DNA from: CAWAMR01 sp963783095
GTDB lineage: Bacteria > Planctomycetota > Planctomycetia > Gemmatales > Gemmataceae
Reading direction: 5' to 3'
DNA: 64,000 bases
Assembly (NCBI GenBank): GCA_963783095.1
Contig: CAWAMR010000020.1
Coordinates: 273,430-337,429, forward strand
Part shown: positions 42,501 to 53,839 of the stretch, piece after piece
Layout of the letters: every line of letters begins with the position of its first letter
Numbering within the stretch: the first letter of the stretch is position 1
Notes under the pieces: generated by a model
The model's database searches: none
What the model was told of the DNA's origin: nothing
What the model saw: the letters and a program-made list of their open reading frames with translations, nothing else
Program-made: the position numbers and the translations under genes

Positions 42501-42636
42501 CACCCAGGCAGGTCAACATTTTAGCCGGTCGCTGAAGTTCTACGCCTCAGCCAGGGATTCCGCTCTTGTCTTGCCCGGATTACCGCTGGCACAGCGTTAT
42601 CTCGAACGCATTCGCTTCTTCGCAGTTGGTCCGTAG
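39519..42636 (+). CDS. Large membrane protein with C-terminal TPR-like region, several frame breaks
   Basis: The product has about 1,030 residues. The N-terminal half has about ten membrane segments (GVLTILVLAFAFAAASFPAR, ALAVVVLAGLMLHLSG, CGFTLLSVLAISPRL, ALFALPAVIVLWVNFDAWFL, LSVWAYFILLLLSAISFMVQ, AGVILAGLTLIALTWPGW) in the style of PMT-like glycosyltransferases, with the early motif NSDIWRHLATGRLL and NHSWLYDFLLF. The C-terminal half is soluble and helical with TPR-like repeats (MLAHLYAERRYFDLALRHQE, LHVLEGMLLLERGRPTQAGQ). Shifts are near 39835, 40480, 40730, 41585 and 41690. The family looks planctomycete-specific; function unknown. Confidence 0.75.
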
Positions 42637-42686
42637 GTTGATAGAAATCGATCGCTCCGTGTTCCAGTTGAAAAAAGGTATGGAAC

Positions 42687-44313
42687 TTGCCGATGACGCC
42701 AGCACCGTCTCATCGTTGGTTGTGGATTATGGCTCTGGCCTTTGTCGCAGTGCTCGGAGTGGGAGGGTTCTTGTACTTCCGCGGTGAACCAAGACCAGTC
42801 CCACCTCCCCCAGTTCAAGCCCCTTCCGATCCTGTCGACATCGCGGTCAAAGTACACAACTACTGCGGTGCCTGCCACGAATACCCTTCTCCCGACAGCT
42901 TTCCGAAGATCCATTGGCGCGCTGAGGTCGAACGCGGCTATCGTTTCGCCGAGCAATCCGCACTGCCCGTCAAAGCGCCGCCCATGGACGCTGTCATCCG
43001 CTATTACCAGGCTCGCGCACCCGAAGAATTCTTGACTCCGACCATCAAGCCTTCCGATATTCCCCTGGGCATTTCGTTTGAACGGAAAAGCTATCCTGGC
43101 CCTGCTCTGAGTACAGAATTCTGCGTTTCCAATGTCAATCTTGTCCATCTCCCAAATCCCAACGCGCCCGTTAGTCCGAAAAAGGAACACCAGCCCCTGG
43201 ACATCCTTGCCTGCGATATGAACGCAGGACTGGTCATGCTGCTGCGTCCTTATGAGGAAAAACCGGTCTGGACGATACTTTCCAACCATGCCGACAACAA
43301 GCTGGCACCCTCGAACCCCGCCCATACCGAAGTCGTCGATCTGGACGGCGACGGCATTCTCGATATCCTGGTCGCCGACCTCGGCAGTTTTCCGCCCACC
43401 GATCTCCATTGTGGCCGAGCAATCTGGCTGCGCGGCAAAGCGGATGGAACCTTCACCCCGATCACACTTCTTGAAAATGTCGGTCGGGTGACCGACATCC
43501 AAGCCGCTGACTTTCGCGGTCTGGGCCGAGGCAAATGGGATCTAATTGTCGGGGCCTTTGGCTGGCAGATAGCCAACGACCAGGGCGCTGGAGTGTTCTA
43601 CCTCGAGAATCAAACCGTTGACTGGAGCAACCCGAAGTTTGTGCCCAGACGGATCGACGAACGCCATGGAGCCATCCACGTCCCTGTGGCCGACCTCAAT
43701 GGCGACGGTAAACCTGATTTCGTCGCCCTGTTTGCTCAGGAGCACGAAAGCATCGACGCCTTTATCAATGATGGTGACGGCCGATTCCGAAGGCAAAATC
43801 TTTATCGGGCAAGCGACCCATCCTACGGGAGCAGCGGCATTCAACTCGTCGATCTCAACGATGATCGGAAGATTGACGTGCTCTACACCAACGGTGATAC
43901 TCTGGACGATCCCCACCTCTTCAAGCCCTATCACAGCGTGCAATGGCTGGAGAACAAGGGAAATCTGCATTTTGAACACCATTCCATCACGCCGATGTAC
44001 GGTGTGCATCGCGCGGTAGCAGGCGACCTCTTCGGCAATCACCGCAAAGATATTGTTGCGGTCAGCTTTTTGCCCAGGGATAAATTTCCGGATCGCGCCA
44101 GGCGCAAAGCCGACGCCATTATCATTCTCGAACAAACCGCATCGGGTGAGTATCGGCGACATTCACTTTCTAAAGTAGATTGCGATCACACCACTTGCGC
44201 CCTCGGCGACGTATTCGGCACGGGACGACTCGACATTGTCGTGGGTAACTTCAGCGCCACCTCCACAAAGGATCCGGTGACCATCTGGAAGAACCTTGGG
44301 AAGAACACTTTGA
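42687..44313 (+). CDS. FG-GAP/VCBS-repeat protein with a CxxCH site
   Basis: The N-terminus has one membrane anchor (WLWIMALAFVAVLGVGGFLY) and then VHNYCGACHEYPSPDSFPKI, a c-type haem-like site. Four or more calcium-binding FG-GAP/VCBS repeats follow: VVDLDGDGILDILVADLG, VADLNGDGKPDFVALFA, LVDLNDDRKIDVLYTNGD, DVFGTGRLDIVVGNFS. The last credible domain residues are VTIWKN near 44300. The open frame actually continues to 45317, through a palindrome and out of frame across the MFS gene; that tail is not credible, so the natural stop has been lost or shifted at the palindrome. Confidence 0.82.
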
Positions 44314-44390
44314 CCGAGCGGCGTAAGCCGCCGGGTAACGCGAGAACTCCGAGGGTTTTGGCGAATTGCCCGGCGGCTTACACCGCTCGG
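44314..44390. repeat. 25-bp inverted repeat at the 3' end of the FG-GAP gene
   Basis: CCGAGCGGCGTAAGCCGCCG (44314 on, ending GGTAA) pairs with 44366-44390 with two mismatches. The core GGCGTAAGCCGCCGGG resembles a dispersed repeat type known to me from planctomycete genomes. It begins where the FG-GAP domain ends. Confidence 0.82.
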
Positions 44391-44619
44391 CTATATATTT
44401 CTCAACAGCGAGATGATGCGCACCTTCGCGCTGTTTCGGACAAATATCTTTGGCGAATCATGTTTTGGTTTGACTTTGCCCTAAAAGGTGAGACAAATGG
44501 ATTATCAACTTCAGTGAGCGGCGTGAACGGTGTGGTAAAGGGTATTTCCGGCATCGAGCGTTACTCCTCACTGCAACCATCCGATAACTTCACCGATTCG
44601 CATCTCACCTGGATAGAAC

Positions 44620-45940
44620 ATGTCCGACCGTCTGGACTCTCCCGATTTGAACCCAACCGATGCAACAGGTTCGCTACCCTCCGGTCAGGATGTCACCCAG
44701 CTGCGCGATATTTCGCCGCAGCAATGGAAATCGGGTATTGCCGCGTGGTTGGGCTGGCTCTTCGATGGTCTGGACATGCACCTGTACGTGTTGGTGGCTG
44801 CCCCGTTCGTGGCGGAATTGCTGGGGGTAATGGACCAAAAAGATCCGCAGGTGGGCTATTACAGTTCCTGGATTCAAGCGGCGTTCTTGATCGGTTGGGC
44901 GCTGGGTGGCGGGTTATTTGGACGCATTGCAGACCGGATGGGCCGCAGCCGGGCTTTGATGCTGACGATTCTCACGTATGCCTTGTTTACCGGGCTGTCG
45001 TTCTTTGCGCAGACGTGGTGGCAGTTGCTTATTTTTCGGTTCCTGGCAGCACTTGGAATTGGCGGCGAATGGGCGGTGGGAGCATCGCTTCTGTCCGAAA
45101 CCTGGCCGCGCCGATGGCGGCCCTGGATGGCCGCGGTCCTCCAGACGGGGGTCAACCTGGGTGTTCTGTTGGCTGGATTGGCCAATTTCTTGCTGGCCGA
45201 CTTTCCCAAAAGGTATGTGTTTCTGGTGGGGGTGATGCCGGCGTTTCTGGTGCTCTGGATTCGGACGCGCTGTTCCGGAACCTGAAGAATGGCATCGAGC
45301 CAAGAAAGAGTCCGTGAACGCGCAGCCCAGCTTTTTCGAGTTGTTTCGAGGCTCCGTCGCTCGGACGACCTGGCTAACGATGGCGGTTTGTGCTCTCTCC
45401 CTGACTGCGCACTGGTCGTTCCTTTTCTGGTACTTGCAACATCTGCGCAAACTACCAGAACTAACGGGCTGGTCCGAACCTCAAATGTCCCATTTGATTA
45501 GTCAGGCGGTCTGGATAGTGACCGGGTCGTCCATCGTCGGCAACTTTCTGGCCGCGCTTCTTGCTAAATTGCTCGGTTATCGCCGGGCGATCGCTTGCCT
45601 CTGTTTGGGGTATTTCTTTTCAATGGTGGGTACTTACGGCACATCTCACGGTCTTGAGAGTCTCTGGCCCGGATTTGTTGCCATAGGGCTTTGCCAGGGA
45701 GTGTTTGGGCTATTCACGATGTACTTGCCTCCTCTGTTCCCAACGCTGTTGCGGAGTACCGGTGCCGGGTTTTGCTACAACATCGGACGAATTGCCGCCG
45801 GGTTGGGAACGGTGTTTTTCGGCCTATTTTCCAAAGTAGGCGATTATCGGACGGCACTTCTCTATTCGGCATTCCTGTTCATTCCTGCTACGATCGTTGC
45901 CTGGTTGTTGCCGGAAGCTTCGGATGAGAAATCATCGTAG
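44620..45940 (+). CDS. MFS transporter (one frame break)
   Basis: The product has about 440 residues with 12 membrane segments. The first half shows AAWLGWLFDGLDMHLYVLVA (the aromatic-acid/sialate-type MFS signature with D in segment 1), GGGLFGRIADRMGRSRALML (the loop 2-3 GxxxDRxGRR motif) and FLAALGIGGEWAVGASLLSE. The second half begins with a long loop and segment 7 (TTWLTMAVCALSLTAHWSFL). The frame shifts near 45275 in the central loop. The substrate is probably an organic acid or sugar acid. Confidence 0.9.
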
Positions 45941-46423
45941 TTTTCGCTTGAATTCGGTTCGAACTGAAAAAGTGAGAGATGCCTTCATCGGCGGCAAGAT
46001 GAGGCAGCGGGGCAGTGTTTATGGATTCAGGTAGTTTGGGGCAGGGAGATTCCGCCTGCCGCACTCGAATAGAACCAGGTAGGGACCGGGTTGCCTGCCC
46101 AAGCCGGGCAGGCCCGCCAACCTGCCACGTCGATCCTAACTGCCAGCGCATTCGATTCCTGATTTTGATGCCGATGAGATTCGCGCAGCCTCATCCCGGG
46201 TTCCTTTTGCAGAATCCAGCGGAGCACCTCGTTCTCATCGCCGCGATCGCACGCCCCGCACGCCGACGCACCTGACTCTCATCTTGACAGTCATGCCATT
46301 CTTTCGTTATTTGCCGAACCATTCATGGAGAGACATCGCGGATCGACAGTCCATTGCTCGGATCCCAGTTGATTGCATGGGTGGGTATCTCGACAAGGAT
46401 TGTTTGTCCAGGGGGGAGGTTCC
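45941..46423. other. Intergenic region, no gene seen
   Basis: About 480 bases with short GC-rich palindromes (for example CCCAAGCCGGGCAGGCCCGCC near 46100). No frame has protein-like composition. It contains the likely promoter of the LptD-like gene, which starts with GTG after GGGGGGAGG. Confidence 0.6.
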
Positions 46424-49400
46424 GTGGCCCAGCGTCGATCGCTGTTCTTGCTAGCGCTCTTCCTCGTGACATTCTTCGGATGGAATTCGCGAATCAGCGC
46501 GCAGGCTCCAGAATTCGATCGTCTCACGCTGCCCGATGGCGGACTCGCTCCCGTTGATTTTCGAGCCGATTACGTGGTTACCTGGCTGGAGGGGGACACC
46601 CGGATTGTTGGACTGTCGGGCGATATTCTCATCCAGCAAGGCACGACTCAGGTGCGCGCCGACGAGGCCTTCATCTGGGAAAAACTCACTCAACCCAAAA
46701 ACTCTCCCCACGATCTGACGGTGTATGCCAACGGTAAAGTCCGTGTCTGTTTGGCCGACAAAACAACAGAACATCAAACCATTCTCGCACAGTGGAGCAC
46801 ACGCGGAAAAAGCACATTGCCGGCCGGGAAGGTAGACCCAGTTTCAGTTGCCAACCGGAAAGGCTACAAGCGCGCACTCGCCATCCGGGATGGAAAACCC
46901 ACAGCTCCCGAATCGCTCAAGATCGATTTTCTCCCAGATAGCCCGGATCTTCCCAACAACGGCATCCAACCCGTTCAACTCGTTCAGCCGCCGGCAGTCC
47001 AATTGGATCCACCGCCGGGAGCGAACTTGCAGCCTCTTCCCGAACCGGCGAATCCACCACTCGGAACGATAGGACCAAGCGGCGCGGAGCCGCCCCGTTT
47101 TCAGACGCCGCTGCTTACGCTGCCGCCGGTCAATACCCGACTTCTGAAGATTGCGCCGCGGACGAACGTGCCCAACAATGCCAAATACCTGAATATGAAC
47201 GGCGAGCAAGTCGCCCTGATCACCGGCGGGATCAAGATCCTTGCTCTCTTTCCCGAGCGGAAGGATATGACCCTGGATATCGAGGCCGATCAAGTCGTGA
47301 TCTGGCAGACCGGCGGCGGCGCGGAATCTCTGATGGACTCGATGAAGGACAAGGACGGGGTCGTTGCCGGCAACGACAAGCACATCGAAGTGTATCTATC
47401 CGGCAATGTCGTGATACGCTACGGCAGCGCCGGCGATGCCAAGGGCCCCGACGGCACACCGCTCGATACGAAAGTCCTGCGCGGAACAGGTCTATTACGA
47501 TGTGACCAAGAATACCGCCCTCGCCTTGAAAGCGGATATGGAGATGGTGCGCGTGACCCGGTATTACGAGTATCCCGGCCAGTCAAATCGACCCAGCGCA
47601 CATGACTGCTGCGGAGATCATGCAACTTTCACCCCAGGAGTGGCTTACGAAAAAATCGGTTCTGAGCGGGAGCAAGATGCCGGCTGAGCCTGGGCTAAAA
47701 ATGACCGTTTCGGAGACCACCCTCTTCGAGCAAAAGGCTCAGCCGCGCAACACGATCTTCGGGTTGGAGACCTACGATCGAATTTCCGGGCTGCCGATCT
47801 CGGAGACCGCCCGGACCTATGAAGTAACTTCGGCAACGGTTCGTATTGCCGATGTCCCCGTGATGTACTTTCCCTATCTCAAAGGCAATGCCAACGATCC
47901 GTTCGGCCCCCTGCAGATGTTCAGCTTCCAGCAAAGCACCATGTTCGGCTATCAGTTTTACACCACGTGGGATGTATTGGAACTGATCGGGTTGACCCGT
48001 CTGCCGGCGGAACACTGGGGGTTGATGCTCGATTATTTGACGGCCCGAGGGCCGGGATTCGGCACCAACTATACGTGCGCAGGTCAAACGATGTTCGGCG
48101 AGGAAGCACCCTATAGCATCTTGTTCAAGGCCTATGGCCTCTACGATCACGGCTCCGATGATCTGGCCGGTACCGCGCGAGATCTGAGTTTCAGCCGACC
48201 GCCATGCGCGATCGCATCCTCTTTCAATATCAACAACAATACAAAAACTGGTATTCGCAAAATCAGCTATCCTATTTGAGCGATCATAACTTCCTGGAAC
48301 AGTATTACAGTTACGAGTGGAACCAGGGTCCCAATCAAGAGACCTTCACCCATTTGAAATATCAGCAGGGAATTGGCGCAGCCACGGTTCTGTTCGAGCC
48401 GAACCTGGATCGGCCCTGGGTCACCGAAACTCAGTGGTTGCCGAAACTTGACGGCTACTGGACTCGGTCAATCCATGCTGTGGGATGCCGTCAATTACAA
48501 TACCTGGGGCAGCGCGGCGTATGCGAACATGAGAACCTATAACCTGCCGCAAAACCAGATTCCCGGTAACATTACCGCAAGTTCGCTCATCACCGAGTAT
48601 CCGATTTCGACCGCTCGAATGGATTGGTATCAACAGTTTCGAGCGCCCTTGACTCTGGGATTTCTTAAATTGGTGCCCTATGTCAATACCGACCTGGCTT
48701 ATTACAGTCAGGATGTTGACGGCAAGAGCGCGGTCGAGCTCTATGGAGGTGCGGGTTCATACGCCACAACTTCGCTGACCCGCCTCTACGATGATGTTTC
48801 GAATGAGTTTCTCAATATCAAAGGTCTCAATCACAAAATTGCATTCACCGCGAATTATTATCAGGCCTGGACCGATACGCCTTACATATGCTGCCGCAGC
48901 TCGACCGCCTGGACGATGACGCCACTCAGCAATCGCTGCGCGATGTAAAGCCCTGGGAGCTAACCTATTTTCCCGGACCTGTCGGCAACATGCTGTTCAA
49001 CTCGTACCTGTACAATCCACAACTTTACGCCATTCGGCGCTTGGAAGATACAAAGCCCGATACCCTCAGCGATATTGAAGTCGTGCAACTCGATATCGGC
49101 AGCGCTTGCAAACCCAGCGCGGTTACGAGGGCCAGGAACATACGATCGACTGGATGGTTTTGGATTTGTCGGCATCCATTTTCCCCAGGCAAACCGCGAC
49201 AATTCGGACATGAGCTGGGGTTCCTCGAATACTACGGAGCTGGGCTCGGGGATCGCAATGGTCTGACCTCGGCCGGTTGGATTGACCCCTTCGCCTTCGG
49301 TACCCACTACTGGAACATGAGCGGGTACTTTTCTCGACCCGACGGGACCAACGTCAACATCAGCTACCGGCAATTGGACCCATCGGGAGTAAAGTCGTGC

Positions 49401-49640
49401 AGGGATCGGTCAGCTATAGCTTCAGTCCAAAATATCGGCTCACTTACACGACATCGTACGACTTCGGCCTCAACCCGGACTAACTCAGAACCTTTCCGTG
49501 GTCCGCACCGGGACCGATTTGACGTTTAGCTTCGGATTCAGCTACAACGCTTTGGTCAAAACTTCGGCGTCAACTTCATGATGGTTCCGAACTTCCTGGC
49601 TGCCAAGGGTCTCGCCAATTCGCCCGTCGGCATGAATGAC
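46424..49640 (+). CDS. LptD/OstA-like outer-membrane protein, many frame breaks
   Basis: The start is GTG with GGGGGGAGG upstream and a signal peptide (RRSLFLLALFLVTFFGWNSR). The N-terminal third holds OstA/LptA-like jelly-roll strands in two blocks separated by a proline-rich linker (about residues 180-225). The first block contains VTWLEGDTRIVGLSGDILIQ, the second YLNMNGEQVALITGGIKILA. The barrel part contains KQEAQPRNTIFG-like and ADVPVMYFPYLKGNANDPFG, the latter typical of LptD. Shifts near 47490, 47590, 48200, 48450, 48890, 49130 and 49480 break the C-terminal barrel, and the natural stop cannot be fixed; the end given is approximate. LptD-type proteins insert lipopolysaccharide into the outer membrane. 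Confidence 0.75.
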
Positions 49641-49702
49641 GGAAAACCTCTCAGTATCGGTAATCTCTTGGTGCCGGCCAAAAGGGGCGCTTTCCATGCC
49701 CG

Positions 49703-50571
49703 TCAAGCCACCGCAGACAAGCTGCTCGAGGCCGGTCGTAACTCGGTTGATTTCTTCGATCTCATCCATAACCACCGTAGCCCGTTCGACCTATGCTCGT
49801 TGGTCGCTTCAAGTAGGTGCTCAATACTCATCTGTAATCCCGGGTCATCCGCCGCCGCGATCAATCCAATTCTGGCGGTCAGTCGCCACGATCTCCTTCA
49901 CGGCGTGGCTAACTGAGAAGCGCGTCTTTAAAAAGCTCGAGTGTGCTTGTACTCCAACTTCCTTCGTGGACTTTACTAATATGTCAATGTCGCGCAGCGA
50001 AGGGCATAACAAAGGATCGAGCAATGATCGCTCGAAACCCTCAATATCACAAACAATCAGAGTGTTATCCGTGGCATGCCGCGCGATGTCAGAAAACGCG
50101 CAGTAGCGGAAAACCCCCACTCGCCCTTCAAGCCCGTTAAGACTCGCAAGCTTTCGTGTTTGGCGTCTGGAAAGAAAGTCGGCATCATATGCCAAAATCC
50201 GCGCCGTAGGAATTCGATACGCGAGGCCGACGGCGTAGAATCCTTCCGCACAGCCAACGTCGATAACAGTTTCATAGGCGCGCGATGCTATTTCTTCAAC
50301 TATGTCGTTGAGTTCGGACTCGTAGGATCCGAGCCACTTGGGGGTAATTGGTCCCCACACGACCCCTGTTAATAGATCTCAGACCCTTGAACGGTCCGGA
50401 TAGCACCTTAATATCTCCGTCTCTGTAAAGCTGGCCTTGCGTTCGTTTATGTAGCGGTCTGAAGCGCCACCCGAATAGGCGGCGATTATTGGCGGAACGG
50501 TAGGCGTCGAGAATACTTGGGGCTAGCGATTCAAGCAGGCGTTTTAGCCGTTCTCTTGCATTGCCTGCCAT
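49703..50571 (-). CDS. FkbM/class I-type methyltransferase, frame breaks
   Basis: It begins MAGNARERLKRLLESLAPSI. After a shift near 50345 comes ELNDIVEEIASRAYETVIDV, then GCAEGFYAVGLAYRIP (SAM site), and later DNTLIVCDIEGFERSLLDP, the acidic CDIEGxE motif of FkbM-like enzymes. The uninterrupted frame stops at 49845. A second shift there would add MSIEHLLEATNEHRSNGLRW and end at 49703. Substrate unknown. It is convergent with the LptD-like gene and may act on a surface polysaccharide. About 16 bases upstream of its start lies the 3' tail of another minus-strand frame (about 50690-50587, ending LPLCKPIVSL) with nothing recognisable before it. Confidence 0.65.
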
Positions 50572-50586
50572 GCGGACAGGATAGCA

Positions 50587-50710
50587 CTAGAGAGACACGA
50601 TTGGTTTGCACAAAGGGAGCACGTCCGTGGGAGATACCGGCTCTGCCGACGAAGTGGACGGCATATACTCAATCGTGTGCACAGCCGAAGAACCGCACTC
50701 ATCAAAATAG
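50587..50710. other. Probable chimeric junction between two genomes
   Basis: Left of here the genes are planctomycete-like with about one frame break per 0.5-2 kb. Right of here they are acidobacterium-like with about one break per 0.2-0.3 kb. A minus-strand frame ending just before the methyltransferase is cut off at about 50690, and the acidobacterial-type subunit 3 gene begins at about 50705 on the other strand. Confidence 0.6.
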
Positions 50711-51282
50711 CTACCGCCGCGACGTCCGCGGCCTTTGCGCCGCTTGCTAGCCGAAACGCCGGAGGCCGCAACATCATCTGCACGAAATGCTGGAGCAGGC
50801 GCCGACGCCCGGTTAGCGACGTGGGCCCAGCGTATTTCAGTCAAAGCGATTAGGAACCGTTTCAAAACTTGCGCGATTTGATCATTCCGCGCACGGATAC
50901 TGCCGGAGCCGTGGATGCCGGCGTGCCGCATTGGATCGATCGCCAAGTGGCGGCTGATCCCGAATTGCAGGAACGTTTCAAGCAAGGGCTGGCTTATCTC
51001 GGCCGAACAGGCGCACGCCATGAACGGCTCGGCGTTCACACGCTCTAACGGAGCAGCAACAGATGGCCATCTTGCAAGCGTTGAGCACGCGATGCCGACA
51101 CGCCGAAAAGCGGATTCTTCAAAACAGTGAAAGATCTGACAATTGACACATACTACAAATCCGAAGCAGGTTTAGTGCAGGAACTCGGCTTCAAGGGCAA
51201 CACGTTTCGCGCGAGTTTTCCGGGCTGCACGCATCCGGAGCATTGGCCAGCCGCCGATGCCGAATCAGGAGAGCGCGCAATG
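50705..51282 (+). CDS. Gluconate 2-dehydrogenase subunit 3-like protein, many frame breaks
   Basis: The product can be pieced together from three frames: a start resembling RRDV followed by an Ala-rich export sequence, then DLIIPRTDTAGAVDAGVPHW with IDRQVAADPELQERFKQGLA, then VKDLTIDTYYKSEAGLVQEL and FRASFPGCTHPEH, ending GQPPMPNQESAQ with TGA at 51282. These are the hallmarks of the Gluconate_2-dh3 family, usually exported by Tat with its partner. The stop overlaps the ATG of the GMC gene (ATGA). It probably chaperones or anchors the flavoprotein. Confidence 0.75.
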
Positions 51283-52930
51283 ACGTGCAGAAAGCGGAAC
51301 AGGTTTATGACGTGGTGGTGATTGGCAGCGGCGCGGCCGGTGGCATGGCGGCGTGGAACCTTACGCGGCAAGGCATCAACGTTTTGGTGCTGGATGCGGG
51401 CGAACGTTTTGACCGCGCGAAATATCTGGTCGCACGTGAAGCCATGGCAAGCGACGGCGCGGCACGAACGCGGCCAACACGCGCCCGAGTTCTATTTAGA
51501 CACGGAAGAGCAGCCATACCTGACGCCCAGCGACAAGCCGTTCGAATTGATTCGCGTTTGGGGACGCGGCGGCAAAACGAATGTTTGGGGACGCGTTGCG
51601 CTGCGTTACTCCGATGTTGATTTTGAAGGTCCGGCGCGAGATGGCTGGGGCGTGCCTTGGCCGATTCGCTATAAAGATATCTCGCCTTACTACGACAAAG
51701 TGGATCAATTCATCGGCGTGTGCGGCGGCCTTGACGATCAGGATTCGCTGCCGGGCAGCAAATATATGCTGCCCGCGCCGGCGCCGCGTTGCGGTGAACG
51801 GCTGTTGCAAAAGGCCGCTCAGAAGATTGGCGTTTCGATCGTGGCGGGCCGGCGCGCGGTTCTCACCAAGCCGCACAACGGCCATCCTGCCTGTCATTAT
51901 TGCGGTGCTTGTGGTTCCGGCTGCGATGTGGGCGCGTTTTTCAATTCGTCGGACTATTTGATTGATCCGGCAATGAAAACCGGCAAACTGACGGTGATCG
52001 ATAACGCCGTGGTGGCGCGCGTTCTGGTCGATGACAAAGGCTTGGCCAGCGGCGTTCAATATTTCGACCGCAAGACGAAAGAAGAACACAAAGTCAAAGC
52101 GCGCGTCGTGATTGTGGGCGCGTCTTGCGTGGATTCCACGCGCATTCTGCTGAATTCGAAATCGTCCGCCTATCCGAACGGCATCGGCAATTCGTCCGAC
52201 GCCATCGGCCGTTATCTGTGCGAACAGATTCGCTTCCACATTTACGGCTTTCATGCCGGAATTGATCGGCGGCCCGGTTTATGACGATAGCGGCATCGGC
52301 GGCGAGCATATCTACATGCCGCGCTTCAATCATCGCGATGGCCGCAAACGCGATTACCTGCGCGGTTTCGGCATGCAGTTCTGGGGCTGCGGCGCGCAAG
52401 GCGGCGCCGAGATATGCCAAGGCGCTGCCGGGCTTCGGCGTAGATTTCAAGAAAGCCGTGAAGCAACGTTATCCGGCGCTGGTGGCGCTGCATCCTTATG
52501 GCGAAACGCTGGGCCGCGCCGGAAAATCGCATCACAGTGGATGAAGCGAACGTGGACGTGTACGGCGTCCCGCGCCTGAAAATCGAATATCAGATCGGCG
52601 ACAACGAGCACCGCATGGCGCAGGAGATGTACGACACGGCCGAGCAGATTCTGCATTCGGCCAAAGCCGAAATTTTGCCCTATGAGCGCGGCTGGCTCGA
52701 TAAACCGGGCTCGGCCATTCATGAACATGGCACCTGCCGCATGGGCGACGATCCGAAAAAATCGCCGCTGAACGCGTTCAATCAGATGCACGATGTGAAG
52801 AACGTTTTCGTGGTGGATGGTTCGGCCTTCACCACCGCGAGTGAGAAAGAATCCGACGCTCACGATTTTGGCGCTGGCTTGGCGCGCCACGGATTATTTG
52901 GCCGGCGAAATGAAGCGAGGGAACGTTTAG
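51280..52930 (+). CDS. GMC family oxidoreductase, several frame breaks
   Basis: The protein has about 550 residues. FAD site: VYDVVVIGSGAAGGMAAWNL with LVLDAG. FELIRVWGRGGKTNVWGRVA follows; a cysteine-rich CHYCGACGSGCDVGAFFNSS resembles the Cys motif of bacterial glucoside 3-dehydrogenase-type GMC enzymes. The C-terminus has SAIHEHGTCRMGDDPKKSPL (active-site His region) and NVFVVDGSAFTTASEKNPT. Shifts near 51285, 51430, 52250, 52420, 52530 and 52850. It forms a coupled pair with the subunit 3 gene and would oxidise a sugar or sugar acid in the periplasm, passing electrons to a cytochrome. Confidence 0.88.
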
Positions 52931-52931
52931 C

Positions 52932-53839
52932 GTGGCCGAGCCGGTTTGCGTAGCTCCGACGGGCGATATTTGCGGCGAAGGCGCGGTTTGGCATGCCGCT
53001 GAAAACGCCCTCTATTGGACCGATATCAACCGCTTTCTGATTCATCGCTACGACGCCGCGAGCGGCAACGTGAAAACTTGGTTTTTCGATGAGCCGGTAA
53101 CGGCGATGATCTTGACCAGCTCGCCGGCGACTCTGGCGGTCGTTCTTGGGATCGCGCTTGATTCTGTGGGAGCCAGCGAGCGATACGCGCCGCGATTACG
53201 CATTCCATCTTGCCGGGCTGGCCCAAGGTGCGCTGCAACGATGCGCGGGCCGATCCGCGCGGCGTCGCTTTGGATCGGCACAATGTGGAATAACGTGAAT
53301 GCCGACGGCTCGCTGGGCGAAATTGAGAACGGTCACGGTGTGCTGTACCGGTTAGACCCGGATCTGGCAGCTACAGAGTTTCGCAGCGGATCTGGGAATC
53401 TGCGAATACGTTGGCTTGGAACCCGCAGCGAACCTTCTTTTATTTTGCCGATTCCATGGCGAATGTCGTTTATCAGTACGACTACGATGCCACTGCCGGC
53501 GATATCAACAACGAGCGGCCCTTCTTTCGTGACTTTCGGCCGGGGTTCGCCGGACGGCTCGGCAATGGATGCTGATGGTTTCCTCTGGAATTGCCGCTAT
53601 GGCGGGGGTTGCATCGTCCGCGTTGCGCCGACGGCGCACATTGACCGATCGTGGAAATGCCGACTCCGAACATCACTACTTGCACTTTCGGCGGCCCGGA
53701 TTTGCGCACGCTCTATATCACGACAGCCGGCGGCCGGCGCGAAACCGGGAGATCGCTTCGCGGGTGGATTATTCAGCCTTGCAGACTGAAGGCCAGGGTC
53801 AGCCGGAAAATCGCTTTTCACTTGCTGCAGTGCGCTTGA
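52932..53839 (+). CDS. SMP-30/gluconolactonase-like protein, many frame breaks
   Basis: It begins with GTG one base after the GMC stop and reads VAEPVCVAPTGDICGEGAVW, then ENALYWTDINRFLIHRYDAA, the first blades of an SMP-30/SGL six-bladed propeller with the metal-binding Glu (GEGAVW). The rest is scattered over three frames but keeps recognisable pieces such as SADGSAMDADGFLW-like and NITTCTFGGPDLRTLYITTA, then an end like FAGGLFSL. The neighbouring sugar oxidase suggests hydrolysis of the lactone it makes. The end is approximate. Confidence 0.75.

Noticed and set aside
43000..45317. An 876-residue FG-GAP protein with a novel C-terminal domain
   Set aside because: The extra ~330 residues are the out-of-frame translation of a palindrome and of the MFS transporter gene.
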